A DNA stretch of 64,000 bases from Microlunatus capsulatus. Its GTDB lineage: Bacteria; Actinomycetota; Actinomycetes; Propionibacteriales; Propionibacteriaceae. The notes beneath the pieces are model-generated. The model had not been told where the DNA came from. It did no database searches and worked only from the letters and a program-made list of their open reading frames with translations. The stretch is taken from contig NZ_JAGIOB010000001.1 in NCBI RefSeq assembly GCF_017876495.1, positions 620,001 through 684,000 of the forward strand, given 5' to 3'. This document shows positions 16,920 to 25,901 of the stretch, piece by piece. Position 1 is the first letter of the stretch; every line of letters starts with the position of its first letter. The translations under genes and the position numbers were made by a program.

Positions 16920-18068
16920 GTGACCTCCGCCGACGCCGACGCCGTGACGCAGGACTTCGCCGACCGCCACGGGCGCCCGCCCGCCGGGGTCTGGGTGGCC
17001 CCGGGCCGGGTGAACCTGATCGGGGAGCACACCGACTACAACGACGGCTTCGTCATGCCGTTCGCGCTGGCCCAGGCCGTCACCGTCGCGGCGGCGCCGC
17101 GCGACGACGACCGGTGGAGCGTCACCTCGCTGAGCACCGGGGAGACCCGCGAGTTCGGCCGCGCCGACCTGGTGCCCGGGATGAGCGGCTGGCAGGCCTA
17201 CGTCGCCGGCGTCGTCTGGGCTCTCGCCGAGGCCGGGCACGCCGTCGGCGGGGCCGACCTCGTGCTCACCTCCGACGTGCCGATCGGCGCGGGCCTGTCC
17301 TCCTCCGCGGCCCTGGAGTGCGCCGTGCTGGCCGCCTTCGCCGACCTCGACGGCCTGGCCGTCGAGCCGCTGGAGCGGGCCGTGCTGGCCCGGCGCTGCG
17401 AGAACGCCTTCGTCGGGGCCCCGACCGGCCTCATGGACCAGGCGGCGTCGACGCTCTGCACCGCCGACCACGCGCTCTTCTTCGACTGCCGCACCCTCGA
17501 GGCCGTCCAGGTCGCGCTGGACCTCGGGGACGCGGGCCTGGAGCTGCTGGTCCTCGACACGAACACCCCGCACACCCACGTCGACGGCGAGTACGCCGAC
17601 CGCCGCGCCACCTGCGAGGAGGCCGCCGCCCTGCTCGGGGTGCCGGCGCTGCGCGACGTCACCGACCTCGACGCGGCCCTGGCGGCCCTGCCCGACCCGG
17701 TCATGCAGCGGCGCGTGCGGCACGTCGTCACCGAGAACGCCCGGGTGCGCGCGGCCGCGGAGGTGCTGCGGACGGGCCGGGTGGCCGAGCTGGCCCCCCT
17801 GCTCGACGCCTCGCACACCTCGATGCGCGACGACTTCGAGATCACGGTCCCCACCGTCGACCTCGCCGTGGAGACGGCGCGGGCGGCCGGCGCCACCGGG
17901 GCCCGGATGACCGGCGGCGGGTTCGGCGGCTGCATCATCGCGCTGGTGCCGACGGGGCGCGCCGACGCCGTGGCCGCCGCGGTCGCCGAAGCCTTCGCCA
18001 CGGCGGGGCACGCGGCGCCGGAGCACTTCGTCGGCGTGCCGTCGCAGGGGGCGCACCGCGCGGTCTGA
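16920..18068 (+). CDS. galK: galactokinase
   Basis: 382 aa GHMP-family kinase that phosphorylates alpha-D-galactose at C1 (Leloir pathway). The galactose-binding signature APGRVNLIGEHTDYNDGFVMP is at residues 24-44, the ATP loop GAGLSSSAALE near 123, the catalytic Asp region PTGLMDQAASTL, and the third motif TGGGFGGCIIALV near the end. Length and order are normal. galT and galE are not next to it. The start is leaderless-type. Two hairpins follow before the amino acid ABC operon. Confidence 0.95.
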   Translation: MTSADADAVTQDFADRHGRPPAGVWVAPGRVNLIGEHTDYNDGFVMPFALAQAVTVAAAPRDDDRWSVTSLSTGETREFGRADLVPGMSGWQAYVAGVVWALAEAGHAVGGADLVLTSDVPIGAGLSSSAALECAVLAAFADLDGLAVEPLERAVLARRCENAFVGAPTGLMDQAASTLCTADHALFFDCRTLEAVQVALDLGDAGLELLVLDTNTPHTHVDGEYADRRATCEEAAALLGVPALRDVTDLDAALAALPDPVMQRRVRHVVTENARVRAAAEVLRTGRVAELAPLLDASHTSMRDDFEITVPTVDLAVETARAAGATGARMTGGGFGGCIIALVPTGRADAVAAAVAEAFATAGHAAPEHFVGVPSQGAHRAV

Positions 18069-18100
18069 GACCGCCGCGTTTCGATCAGGTTTCTCGGCTG

Positions 18101-18168
18101 CGCACGGCCGCGCCACGGGCGCAGGCCGTGCGAGGATCGTCCGAGGTGGGCACCCAGCGCCCACCTCG
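18101..18168. terminator. two consecutive hairpins between galK and the amino acid ABC operon
   Basis: First: CGCACGGCC (18101-18109) pairs with GGCCGTGCG (18124-18132). Second: CGAGGTGGGC (18142-18151) pairs perfectly with GCCCACCTCG (18159-18168), 7-nt loop. No U-tract. They could end galK transcripts or act as a leader structure for the downstream operon, about 100 nt before its start. Confidence 0.55.
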
Positions 18169-18266
18169 CCGGCGACCGCCCGAGGTCGGTGCGCCGCGTC
18201 GATCGCCCGTGCGCGTCAGCGCCGCACCCCGGGCACCTTCTGGTCGGGGTCAGAGGAGGAGTACCT

Positions 18267-19157
18267 GTGAACGTACGTGCAAAGCTCGGCCTGGCCACCG
18301 CCTGCGTCGCGGCCCTGGCGCTGAGCGCCTGCGGCTCGGACTCGCTGAGCGGCGAGCCCGCCGGCGAGAGCGCGCCCTCGGTGTCGGTGAGCTCCGACGC
18401 CGACCTCGCCTCGCAGCTGCCGCAGGAGATCCGGGACGCCGGGGTGATCAAGGTCGGCACGGACGCCAGCTACGCGCCCAACGAGTTCCTGGCCGGCGAC
18501 GGCAAGACGGTGCAGGGCATGGACGTCGACGTGTTCAACGCGGTCGCCGCGAAGCTGGGGGTGCGAGCGGAGTTCCAGCCCGCCGACTTCTCCTCGATCA
18601 TCACCGGCGTCCAGGGCGGCAAGTACGACGTCGGCGTCTCGTCCTTCACGATCAACGACGAGCGCAAGCAGCAGGTCAACATGGTCAGCTACTTCTCGGC
18701 CGGCACCCAGTGGGCGACCGCCGCCGGCAACCCGGAGAGCATCGACGCCGACAACGCCTGCGGCAAGACGATCGCCGTCCAGACCGGCACCGTCCAGGAG
18801 ACTGACGACCTGCCCGCGCGGCAGGAGCAGTGCGGCGACGACAAGATCGAGGTCCTGCAGTTCAAGGGCCAGGACCAGGCCACCAGCGCCGTCGTCACCG
18901 GCAAGGCCGACGCCATGCTGGCCGACTCCCCCGTCGTCGCCTACGCGGTGAAGCAGTCGGCCGGGAAGCTGGAGACCCTCGGCGACATCTACGAGGCCGC
19001 CCCCTACGGCTACGTGGTGCCGAAGGAGGAGACCGGGTTCGCCGACGCCCTCGCCGCCGCGCTCGAGGCCGTCCAGGCCGACGGCAGCTACGAGGCGGCC
19101 CTCACCAAGTGGGGCGTCGAGCAGGGCGCCGTCACGGACTTCGCCGTCAACCCGTGA
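18267..19157 (+). CDS. polar amino acid ABC transporter, substrate-binding lipoprotein
   Basis: 296 aa. A short signal peptide ends in the lipobox LSAC (Cys at about residue 21). The mature domain is SBP family 3: IKVGTDASYAPNEFLAGDG, GMDVDVFNAVAAKLG, ADFSSIITGVQGGKYDVGVSSF and a C-terminal AALEAVQADGSYEAALTKWG. The Asp and Arg positions expected to hold the amino group and carboxylate are present, but the exact amino acid is not predictable. GTG start with a strong AGAGGAGGAG site. It leads a three-gene operon; its stop overlaps the permease start by 4 bp. Confidence 0.9.
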   Translation: MNVRAKLGLATACVAALALSACGSDSLSGEPAGESAPSVSVSSDADLASQLPQEIRDAGVIKVGTDASYAPNEFLAGDGKTVQGMDVDVFNAVAAKLGVRAEFQPADFSSIITGVQGGKYDVGVSSFTINDERKQQVNMVSYFSAGTQWATAAGNPESIDADNACGKTIAVQTGTVQETDDLPARQEQCGDDKIEVLQFKGQDQATSAVVTGKADAMLADSPVVAYAVKQSAGKLETLGDIYEAAPYGYVVPKEETGFADALAAALEAVQADGSYEAALTKWGVEQGAVTDFAVNP

Positions 19158-20128
19158 CCACCACCGCCCCGGCGGCACCGCCGGTGGCCGAGGACCGGCC
19201 GGGTCTCATCGAGGCCCGGCCGGTCCGGCACCCGTGGCGCTGGGTCGCGATCGCGGTGCTCGCCGTGCTGGCGGCCATGCTGGTCAACCTGCTGGTCGGC
19301 AACGAGGCCTTCAACTGGCCGTTCGTCTTCCAGGCCATGAACCAGAGCCCGGTGCTGGAGGGCTTCTGGAAGGGCACCATCCTCGTCACCGTGCTGGCCA
19401 TGGTCTTCGGCGTGGCGCTCGGGGTGCTGCTGGCCGTCATGCGGCTCTCGGACAACCCGGTCCTGCGCGGGGTCTCCTGGGTCTACACGTGGTTCTTCCG
19501 CGCGATCCCGCGCTACGTCCTGCTGACGATCATGGGCGCGCTGGGCATCCTCTTCCAGCAGGGCATCGCGATCGGCGTGCCGTTCGACTGGGTGATCATC
19601 GACTGGCTGGGCCTGTCGGGTGACTGGCGGATCGCCACCTTCGATGCCAACGCGATCTTCGTCGGCCTGGCCGGCGGGGTGATCGGGTTGGCCGCGTCCG
19701 AGGCCGCGTACATGGCCGAGATCGCCCGCGCCGGGATCCTCAGCGTGGACAAGGGCCAGATGGAGGCCGCGCAGGCCCTCGGCATGAGCCGCGGCCGGGC
19801 GATGCGCCGGGTGGTGCTCCCCCAGGCCATGCGGGTGATCGTGCCGCCGACGGGGAACGAGACGATCGCCATGCTCAAGGACACCTCGCTGCTGCTGGCC
19901 ATCCCCGTCGGCACGGAGCTGTTCTTCCAGCTGCAGGCGATCGGCAGCCGCACCTACCAGACCTTCCCGGTGCTGGTGGCGGCCACGCTGTTCTACCTCA
20001 TCGCCTCGAGCGTGCTGATGGTCGGCCAGGCCTACCTGGAGCGGCGCTTCGGCCGCGGCTTCGGCACCACCGTCAGCTCCGACGCCGAGAAGGCGGCCAA
20101 GGGCCTGCAGGCGGGGTCGGCCAAGTGA
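19154..20128 (+). CDS. polar amino acid ABC transporter permease (HisM/GlnP type)
   Basis: 324 aa. An N-terminal helix ([20 protein letters not shown]) precedes a periplasmic stretch and the HisM core: [57 protein letters not shown] and the EAA-type loop [21 protein letters not shown], ending [29 protein letters not shown] overlaps join it to the binding protein and to the ATPase. A homodimer of this single permease is likely. Confidence 0.9.
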   Translation: MTTTAPAAPPVAEDRPGLIEARPVRHPWRWVAIAVLAVLAAMLVNLLVGNEAFNWPFVFQAMNQSPVLEGFWKGTILVTVLAMVFGVALGVLLAVMRLSDNPVLRGVSWVYTWFFRAIPRYVLLTIMGALGILFQQGIAIGVPFDWVIIDWLGLSGDWRIATFDANAIFVGLAGGVIGLAASEAAYMAEIARAGILSVDKGQMEAAQALGMSRGRAMRRVVLPQAMRVIVPPTGNETIAMLKDTSLLLAIPVGTELFFQLQAIGSRTYQTFPVLVAATLFYLIASSVLMVGQAYLERRFGRGFGTTVSSDAEKAAKGLQAGSAK

Positions 20129-20982
20129 GCGCCGCGCGCGCGGACGGCGCCCCCGTCGAGCACCTGGTCCGGGCGGTCAACGTCACCAAGTCCTTCGGCG
20201 GCAACGAGGTGCTCAAGGGCATCGACCTGACCGTCGACCCGGGCGAGGTCGTCTGCCTGCTGGGGCCCAGCGGCTCGGGCAAGACGACGTTCCTCCGGCT
20301 GATCAACCAGATGGAGTCCCTCACCGGCGGCCGCATCTGGGTGGGCGGTGAGCTGGTCGGCGTCGAGGAGCGGGGCGGGCGGCTGCACACCCGGACCGAC
20401 AAGGACATCGCCCGCCAGCGGTCCCGGATCGGCATGGTCTTCCAGCGCTTCAACCTGTTCCCGCACATGACCGCGGTCGAGAACGTCATGGAGGCCCCGG
20501 TCCAGGTCAAGCGGCTGCCGAAGGCCGCTGTGCGCCAGGAGGCGGAGCGGCTGCTCGACATGGTGGGCCTGGCCGACCGGTCGGGCTACTACCCCAGCCA
20601 GCTCTCCGGGGGCCAGCAGCAGCGGGTGGCGATCGCCCGGGCCCTGGCCATGCAGCCCGAGCTGATGCTGTTCGACGAGCCCACCTCGGCGCTGGACCCC
20701 GAGCTGGTCGGCGAGGTGCTCGGCGTCATGCGCCGGCTGGCCGAGGAGGGCACGACGATGATCGTGGTCACCCACGAGATGAGCTTCGCCCGCGGCGTCG
20801 CCGACCGGGTCGTGTTCATGGACCAGGGCGTCGTCGTCGAGGAGGGCCCGCCCGACGCGGTGCTGCTGCACCCGCAGGAGGAGCGGACCCGCACCTTCCT
20901 GCAGCGGGTCAAGGCCGAGGCCCAGGCCGAGGCCGAGCGGGACGCCGAGCTCGCGGCGACGCTGGAGGAGCCGGCCGGCTGA
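20125..20982 (+). CDS. polar amino acid ABC transporter ATPase (GlnQ type)
   Basis: 285 aa. Walker [15 protein letters not shown]-loop [15 protein letters not shown], signature [16 protein letters not shown], Walker [15 protein letters not shown] and H-loop [10 protein letters not shown] are all intact. Length exceeds the usual 240-250 aa by an acidic Glu/Ala-rich C-terminal tail (residues 260-285). The GTG start overlaps the permease stop. The stop codon lies inside the first copy of a 20-bp direct repeat. Confidence 0.93.
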   Translation: MSAARADGAPVEHLVRAVNVTKSFGGNEVLKGIDLTVDPGEVVCLLGPSGSGKTTFLRLINQMESLTGGRIWVGGELVGVEERGGRLHTRTDKDIARQRSRIGMVFQRFNLFPHMTAVENVMEAPVQVKRLPKAAVRQEAERLLDMVGLADRSGYYPSQLSGGQQQRVAIARALAMQPELMLFDEPTSALDPELVGEVLGVMRRLAEEGTTMIVVTHEMSFARGVADRVVFMDQGVVVEEGPPDAVLLHPQEERTRTFLQRVKAEAQAEAERDAELAATLEEPAG

Positions 20983-21101
20983 GCCCGTCGACCACCGCGG
21001 CCTGAGCCCGTCGACCACCGCTGCCTGAGCCTGTCCAAGGCCCTTCGACAGGCTCAGGGCGCGGAAGTCGGCTCAGGGCGCGGGGTCGAGCTCAGGGCGC
21101 G
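20979..21101. repeat. nested repeats and palindrome between convergent genes
   Basis: Two perfect 20-bp copies CTGAGCCCGTCGACCACCGC at 20979-20998 and 21002-21021, then a perfect 12-bp inverted repeat CCTGAGCCTGTC (21024-21035)/GACAGGCTCAGG (21047-21058) with an 11-nt loop, then three copies of GCTCAGGGCGCG starting at 21052, 21071 and 21090 (19-bp period). It covers the stop codons of both flanking genes and probably terminates both. Confidence 0.85.
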
Positions 21102-21493
21102 CGGTCGACCGGCGGGTCCTCCGCCAGGAAGTCGCGGGTGGAGGACGGGGCCAGCAGGCCGACCAGCACGGCCAGGGCGAGCAGGCCCATGACCAGGCCC
21201 ACCCAGGTGGTGGGCGGCTGGCGGAAGCTGTAGCCCAGCAGCAGCAGGATCAGCTGGGTGACGACGGCGAGGCCGCGGCTCCAGCGCCGGGCCCGGAGCA
21301 CCCCCCGGGCGACGACGACGAGCAGCAGGCCGTAGCCGAGCATGATGAGGGTGACGCCGATCCCGAGCACGACGCGGACCGGGGAGATCGCGGCCGCCTC
21401 CAGCACCGCGAAGACGACGGCGGCGAGGGCCTCCAGCCCGAGGCCGGCGGTGGCGAGGAGGAGGAACCGGTTGCGGCCGGGGGGCGTCGTCAC
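21092..21493 (-). CDS. small four-helix integral membrane protein of unknown function
   Basis: 133 aa with four hydrophobic segments (LLLATAGLGLEALAAVVFAVL, VVLGIGVTLIMLGYGLLLVVVA, GLAVVTQLILLLLGY and LVMGLLALAVLVGLLAPS) and a Pro/Asp-rich C-terminus. I do not recognise a named family; many actinobacteria carry similar short proteins near whiB1. The GTG start has a TAGGCT box 6 nt upstream, so it is probably leaderless. It converges on the amino acid ABC operon. Confidence 0.75.
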   Translation of the reverse strand: MTTPPGRNRFLLLATAGLGLEALAAVVFAVLEAAAISPVRVVLGIGVTLIMLGYGLLLVVVARGVLRARRWSRGLAVVTQLILLLLGYSFRQPPTTWVGLVMGLLALAVLVGLLAPSSTRDFLAEDPPVDRAP

Positions 21494-21499
21494 CGCTCC

Positions 21500-21505
21500 A
21501 GCCTA
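21500..21505 (-). promoter_or_regulatory. -10 box of leaderless membrane-protein mRNA
   Basis: TAGGCT on the minus strand, 6 nt before the GTG start at 21493, the same arrangement as for the oxidoreductase at 16833. Confidence 0.6.
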
Positions 21506-21627
21506 CGGCGGTGCCCGCGGCGGCCGACCTCTCGCGGAGCCCGCAGCACGACGGTCGGAACGTGATCCGGCTGTAACCCGGACGAAATGTGAGGCACCCG
21601 ACGCGCGAAACCCTTGTGCGCGACCGG

Positions 21628-21633
21628 GATACT
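21628..21633 (+). promoter_or_regulatory. putative whiB1 -10 box
   Basis: GATACT in an AT-richer island, about 107 nt before the whiB1 ATG. A TGTGA half-site at 21588-21592 recalls CRP sites known upstream of mycobacterial whiB1, but the second half is absent. Confidence 0.4.
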
Positions 21634-21740
21634 TGAAAAGGTTGCATCCGAAGCCGAGTTCATCAGTGTAGAGGACGGGGCTCCGGACCTTCCCGGGCGG
21701 CACCACCAGCCCGAGTCACCGAGTAAGGAGCGAGTAAGCC

Positions 21741-21992
21741 ATGGATTGGCGCCACAAGGCTGCCTGTCTGGACGAGGACCCCGAGCTGTTCTTCCCGATT
21801 GGGAACACCGGACCGGCCCTCCTCCAGATCGACGAGGCCAAGCAAGTCTGCCGGCGGTGCGACGTGCGCGACGCGTGCCTGCAGTGGGCGCTGGAAGCAG
21901 GTCAGGACCACGGGGTCTGGGGCGGTCTCAGCGAGGACGAGCGCAGGGCGCTGAAGCGCCGTGCCGCCCGGGCCCGCATCCGCACCGCGTAG
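21741..21992 (+). CDS. whiB1: WhiB1-type [4Fe-4S] transcriptional regulator
   Basis: 83 aa. Four cluster-ligating cysteines are at 9, 37, 40 and 46 (ACLDED and CRRCDVRDAC), followed by the GVWGGLSEDER turn and a basic RRALKRRAARARIR DNA-contact tail. MDWRHKAACLDEDPELFFP is the WhiB1/WblE N-terminus. WhiB1 binds sigma-A and responds to NO. ATG start after AAGGAGCG. Its position next to convergent pdtaS matches Rv3219-Rv3220c of M. tuberculosis. Confidence 0.95.
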   Translation: MDWRHKAACLDEDPELFFPIGNTGPALLQIDEAKQVCRRCDVRDACLQWALEAGQDHGVWGGLSEDERRALKRRAARARIRTA

Positions 21993-22023
21993 CACCGGGC
22001 CGGCCGCGCTCAGCGGACGACCG

Positions 22024-22057
22024 AGGACGTCGGGAGACATCTCCCGGCGTCCTTTTT
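22024..22057 (+). terminator. rho-independent terminator of whiB1
   Basis: 13-bp stem AGGACGTCGGGAG/CTCCCGGCGTCCT (one G-U pair), loop ACAT, then five T. It is one of the few terminators here with a real U-tract and ends 25 bp before the convergent pdtaS stop. Confidence 0.92.
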
Positions 22058-22081
22058 CGTGCTCGGAGCCCAGGGCTGCTC

Positions 22082-23542
22082 TCAGACCGTGATCTCGAAG
22101 ACCGCCCGGGTGCCGGGCCGGCCCTCAGGCTGGGGGCCGATCGCGAACGTCCCCTCCATCTCCGCGACCAGGGTGTTGACGATGGACAGCCCCAGGCTCC
22201 GCGACTGCCGCCAGTCGAAGTCCGCGGGCAGGCCCCGGCCGTCGTCGCTGATCTCGACCCGCAGCCGGCCCTCGTGGCGGCTGGGCAGCACCAGCACCTC
22301 CCCCGACCCGTCGGCCAGCCCGTGCTCCACGGCGTTCTGGCAGAGCTCGGTCACCACCATCGACAGCCCCGTCGCCATGTCGGCGGAGACGACGCCGAAG
22401 GTGCCCCGCCGCACTGCGGTCACCCCGGCCGAGGTCGAGGAGACGTCGGCGACCATCGTCAGCAGGCCGTCGGCCACCTTGTCGAACTCGACGGCCTCGT
22501 CGAACGCCTGGGACAGCGTCTCGTGCACGATGGCGATGGCGGCGACCCGTGACATGGCGTCGGTGAGCGCGATCTTCGCCTCCGGCGACTCCATCCGGCG
22601 GGCCTGCATCCGCAGCAGCGCCGCCACCGTCTGCAGGTTGTTCTTCACGCGGTGGTGGATCTCCCGGATCGTCGCGTCCTTGGTGACGAGCTGGCGCTCC
22701 TTGCTGCGCAGGTCGCTGACGTCGCGGCAGAGCACGATGGCGCCCACCCGCTCGCGGCCGTCGAGCAGCGGCAGCACCCGGATCATCAGGTGCGCGTCAC
22801 CCGAGACCAGCTCGGTCCGGCGCGCCGTCCGGCCGCCCAGCACCGAGGTGAGCGAGTCGTCGACGGGCCCGCGGCCGGTGGGCACCAGCGACGCCGTCAG
22901 GCTGGGCAGGTGCTCGTCGACGAGGTCGCCGATCTGCCCCAGCCGGCGGTAGGCGCTCAGCGCGTTCGGGCTGGCGTACTCGACCTCCCCGCCGGCGTCG
23001 AGCCGGATGAAGCCGTCGCCGACGCGGGGGCTGAAGGCCAGGTTCGAGGAGTCGGCCGGCATCGGGAAGGCGCCGACGGTCACCATCCGGGCGAGGATCT
23101 CCCCGGTGCCGGTGTAGGCGGACTCGAGCGAGCTGGGCGCCCGCACCCCGAGCTGGCTGGTGTGCTGCTCGACGACGGCGATCACCCGCTCGGCCAGCTT
23201 CACCGGGATGGCGTGGGTGTCGACGGGCATGCCGGCCTGCAGCTTGGCGGCGCTGGTGCGGGTGATCTGCCCGCTGCCGAAGGCCTCGGAGACCAGGTGC
23301 TCCGGGGAGTAGGCGATGAGGTCGCCGACGACGTCGTCCAGCAGCGCCGTCGGGCCGGTGTTGGGCCGGATCTGGGCGGCGGCCCAGAAGACGTTCTCGT
23401 CGCGGTCGGGCACCCAGAGCACCAGGTCGGAGAAGGAGAGGTCGGCCAGCAGCTGCCACTCCGACACCAGCACCTTGAGCCAGCGCTGGTCGGCGTCGGA
23501 GAGGTCGGTGTGCTCGGCGACGATCTCCGACATGGACGGCAT
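22082..23542 (-). CDS. pdtaS: PdtaS-like sensor histidine kinase (GAF-PAS-HisKA_2)
   Basis: 486 aa cytosolic kinase without membrane segments. A GAF-like domain fills about residues 20-150, a PAS-like domain about 165-285 (NLAFSPRVGDGFIRLDAGGEV onward), then the HisKA_2 box REIHHRVKNNLQTVAALLRM with phospho-accepting His296/297 and a HATPase domain (VVTELCQNAVEHGL N-box, ISDDGRGLP G1). PdtaS phosphorylates the ANTAR protein PdtaR in mycobacteria. No pdtaR is adjacent, but a GAF-ANTAR protein is encoded at 52266-52955. The ATG at 23542 has TAGGGT 7 nt upstream, suggesting a leaderless transcript. Confidence 0.9.
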   Translation of the reverse strand: MPSMSEIVAEHTDLSDADQRWLKVLVSEWQLLADLSFSDLVLWVPDRDENVFWAAAQIRPNTGPTALLDDVVGDLIAYSPEHLVSEAFGSGQITRTSAAKLQAGMPVDTHAIPVKLAERVIAVVEQHTSQLGVRAPSSLESAYTGTGEILARMVTVGAFPMPADSSNLAFSPRVGDGFIRLDAGGEVEYASPNALSAYRRLGQIGDLVDEHLPSLTASLVPTGRGPVDDSLTSVLGGRTARRTELVSGDAHLMIRVLPLLDGRERVGAIVLCRDVSDLRSKERQLVTKDATIREIHHRVKNNLQTVAALLRMQARRMESPEAKIALTDAMSRVAAIAIVHETLSQAFDEAVEFDKVADGLLTMVADVSSTSAGVTAVRRGTFGVVSADMATGLSMVVTELCQNAVEHGLADGSGEVLVLPSRHEGRLRVEISDDGRGLPADFDWRQSRSLGLSIVNTLVAEMEGTFAIGPQPEGRPGTRAVFEITV

Positions 23543-23549
23543 GCGGGCC

Positions 23550-23555
23550 ACCCTA
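23550..23555 (-). promoter_or_regulatory. -10 box of leaderless pdtaS mRNA
   Basis: TAGGGT on the minus strand with 7 nt to the ATG at 23542 and no ribosome site. Confidence 0.6.
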
Positions 23556-23678
23556 GTAGCGCGTGGGGAGGCCCCCCGACCAGGCCCGCCACGCCGGAAC
23601 GGGGCTCCGGCACCGCCTCCGGCCCGGGCAGTAGCGTGCACTCGGGCCACGGGGTCGTGGCCGCCTGAGGAGGCAACG

Positions 23679-23969
23679 ATGGACGAGATGGCAGCACGAC
23701 GGGTGGAACCCGGGGGGACGGACCCGCGCTGGCGGCTCACCCCCACCAAGATCGCCGTGGCCGGCCTGCTGCTGGTCGGCATCGTCGTGCCCCTGCTGGT
23801 CGGCACCTACGACCGGGTCGAGCCCCGGCTGCTCGGCTTCCCCTTCTTCTACTGGTACCAGCTGCTGTGGGTGTTCCTCGCTGCTGGCCTGTGCTACCTG
23901 AGCTTCTGGCTGCTGAAGCGCGAGCGCCGCGCGCACGAGCGCCGCACCGGGGCGGGTGAGCACCGGTGA
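23679..23969 (+). CDS. DUF3311 small membrane protein, MctP partner
   Basis: 96 aa. Two hydrophobic helices (IAVAGLLLVGIVVPLLVGTY and YQLLWVFLAAGLCYLSFWLL) flank a short loop with EPRLLGFPFFYWYQ, the DUF3311 pattern. DUF3311 proteins are encoded just ahead of sodium:solute symporters of the MctP kind and are probably an accessory subunit. ATG start after a strong GAGGAGG. The stop overlaps the mctP GTG by 4 bp. Confidence 0.85.
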   Translation: MDEMAARRVEPGGTDPRWRLTPTKIAVAGLLLVGIVVPLLVGTYDRVEPRLLGFPFFYWYQLLWVFLAAGLCYLSFWLLKRERRAHERRTGAGEHR

Positions 23970-25600
23970 ACGTCGACGGGGTGGCCCTGGCCGTCGTCAT
24001 CGCGCTCTTCGGGCTCGTGACGGTCATGGGCTTCATGGCGGCGCGCTGGCGCCGGCCGGCGAACCTGGAGTCGCTGCACGAGTGGGGGCTGGGCGGGAAG
24101 AGCTTCGGCACCATCACCACCTGGTTCCTGCTGGGTGGCGACCTCTACACCGCCTACACCTTCATCGCGGTGCCGGCGGCGATGTGGGCGACCGGTGCGG
24201 TCTCGGGCTTCTTCGCCGTGCCGTACACGATCGTGCTGTACCCGGTGATCTTCTTCTTCCTGGGCCGGATGTGGTCGGTGGCCCACCGGCACGGCTACAT
24301 CACCACGGCCGACATCGTGCAGGGCCGCTACGGCACCCGCAGCCTGAGCCTGGCCGTCGCGGTCACCGGCATCCTGGCCACGATGCCCTACATCGCCCTG
24401 CAGCTGGTCGGCATCCAGGCGATCCTCGAGGTGCTGGGCGTCGGCGGGGAGAGCCTGCTGGCCCGCGACCTGCCGCTGCTCATCGCGTTCGCCGTGCTGG
24501 CGGCCTACACCTACTCCTCGGGCCTGCGGGCGCCGGCCATGATCGCGGTGGTCAAGGACCTGCTGATCTACATCGTGATCTTCGTGGCGATCATCCACCT
24601 GCCCGGCCTGTTCGGCGGCTGGAGCAGCATCTTCGACGCGGCCCAGACCAAGATGGCGGCGCCGTCGGCGGCCAACCCGGCCGTGCCCACCGGCGTCTTC
24701 ATCCCCGGACCCACCCAGCACTGGGCCTACGCCTCGCTGGCCCTGGGCTCGGCGCTGGCGCTGTTCATGTACCCGCACTCGGTCACCGCGGCGCTCAGCT
24801 CCAAGGACCGCAGCACCGGCCGCCGCAACGCCGCGATCCTGCCGGCGTACTCGCTGCTGCTCGGCCTGCTGGCCCTGCTGGGCTACGTGGCGATCAAGGC
24901 CGGGACCAAGCCGGTCGGGCTCGACGGCAAGGTCAACCCGCAGCTCGTCATCCCCCAGCTGTTCGAGGACCACTTCCCCAGCTGGTTCACCGGTGTGGCC
25001 TTCGGCGCCATCGCCGTGGGCGCGCTGGTGCCGGCGGCGATCATGTCGATCGCGGCCGCGAACCTGTTCACCCGCAACATCTACAAGGCCTACCTCAAGC
25101 CCGACGCCGACGACGCCCGCGAGGCCAAGGTCTCCAAGATCGTCTCGCTGGTCACCAAGGTGGGCGCGCTGATGTTCGTCCTGCTGCTGGACAAGCAGAA
25201 CGCGCTGAACTTCCAGCTGCTGGGCGGGGTCTGGATCCTGCAGACGCTGCCCTCGATCGTCTTCGGCCTCTTCACCCGGTGGTTCCACCGCTGGGCGCTG
25301 CTGGCCGGCTGGGCGGTCGGGATGCTCTACGGCACCGTCACCGCCTACGGGTTCTGCACCGCCTGCACGACGCGGCCGTTCGGCAACTCCCTCGCCGTGG
25401 TGCCCGGCCTGGGCGACGCGGGCTACATCGGCCTCACCGCGCTGGCGCTCAACGTCGTCGTGACGGTCGCCCTCAGCGCCCTGCTGAACGCGGCCCGGGT
25501 GGGCAACGGCACCGACATCACCAGCCAGTCCGACTACTTCGCCGACGTCGGCGACCCGGGCGTCCGGCCGGTGCTGGCCCAGGGCGAGCCGCTGCGCTGA
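23966..25600 (+). CDS. mctP: monocarboxylate:sodium symporter, MctP type (SSS family)
   Basis: 544 aa with about 13 hydrophobic helices. SSS-family motifs: LHEWGLGGKSFGTITTWFLLGGDLYTAY near the N-terminus, TTADIVQGRYG, and the helix 5-8 region PALVVKDLL-like MIAVVKDLLIYIV; GAIAVGALVPAAIMSIAAANLFTRNIYK matches the conserved sodium-site region. MctP transports acetate, lactate, pyruvate or alanine in rhizobia; the exact substrate here is not known. It is co-translated with DUF3311 through a GTGA overlap. Confidence 0.85.
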   Translation: MNVDGVALAVVIALFGLVTVMGFMAARWRRPANLESLHEWGLGGKSFGTITTWFLLGGDLYTAYTFIAVPAAMWATGAVSGFFAVPYTIVLYPVIFFFLGRMWSVAHRHGYITTADIVQGRYGTRSLSLAVAVTGILATMPYIALQLVGIQAILEVLGVGGESLLARDLPLLIAFAVLAAYTYSSGLRAPAMIAVVKDLLIYIVIFVAIIHLPGLFGGWSSIFDAAQTKMAAPSAANPAVPTGVFIPGPTQHWAYASLALGSALALFMYPHSVTAALSSKDRSTGRRNAAILPAYSLLLGLLALLGYVAIKAGTKPVGLDGKVNPQLVIPQLFEDHFPSWFTGVAFGAIAVGALVPAAIMSIAAANLFTRNIYKAYLKPDADDAREAKVSKIVSLVTKVGALMFVLLLDKQNALNFQLLGGVWILQTLPSIVFGLFTRWFHRWALLAGWAVGMLYGTVTAYGFCTACTTRPFGNSLAVVPGLGDAGYIGLTALALNVVVTVALSALLNAARVGNGTDITSQSDYFADVGDPGVRPVLAQGEPLR

Positions 25601-25723
25601 CACCGGGTCCCGCCCGGTGCCGTGCGCGGACCGGGCGGGCGCCGGTGTGGCAGAATGGCTGGCCGTGCCCCGGTGCCACCACCGGCCGGGGCGCTGACCG
25701 ACTGCACAGGTGAGGAGGCACGG

Positions 25724-25798
25724 ATGGGTAAGACTGGCCGCAAGCGCCGCGCCCGCAGGAAGAAGGGCGCGAACCACGGCAAGCGCCCCAACGCCTGA
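25724..25798 (+). CDS. ribosomal protein bL37 (24 aa)
   Basis: A 24-residue protein starting MGKTGRKRRARRKKG and ending ANHGKRPNA. The lysine/arginine run and the ANHGKRPNA end match actinobacterial bL37, a tiny large-subunit protein seen in mycobacterial ribosome structures. It has a perfect GGTGAGGAGG ribosome site. A leader hairpin at 25667-25692 (GCCCCGGTG/CACCGG..GGGGC) and a CAGAAT -10 box at 25651-25656 precede it, leaving room for leader-based autoregulation. It lies between mctP and rsrA. Confidence 0.92.
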   Translation: MGKTGRKRRARRKKGANHGKRPNA

Positions 25799-25827
25799 GG
25801 CGACGCGCCGACGAGCATGCGTCTGAC

Positions 25828-25870
25828 GACGACGAGACCCCCGCGGTACCACCGCGGGGGTCTTGTCGTC
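25828..25870. terminator. long bidirectional terminator hairpin
   Basis: 20-bp stem, arms 25828-25847 and 25851-25870, one G-U pair, loop ACC. The core is AGACCCCCGCGGT/ACCGCGGGGGTCT. It separates the bL37 gene from the convergent rsrA-sigR operon. Confidence 0.88.
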
Positions 25871-25901
25871 TCGTCGTGCTGCGCCGCAGGCGCTCGGTGA
25901 C

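Noticed and set aside
21588-21592. CRP site upstream of whiB1
   Set aside because: Only the TGTGA half is present; the matching TCACA half is missing.
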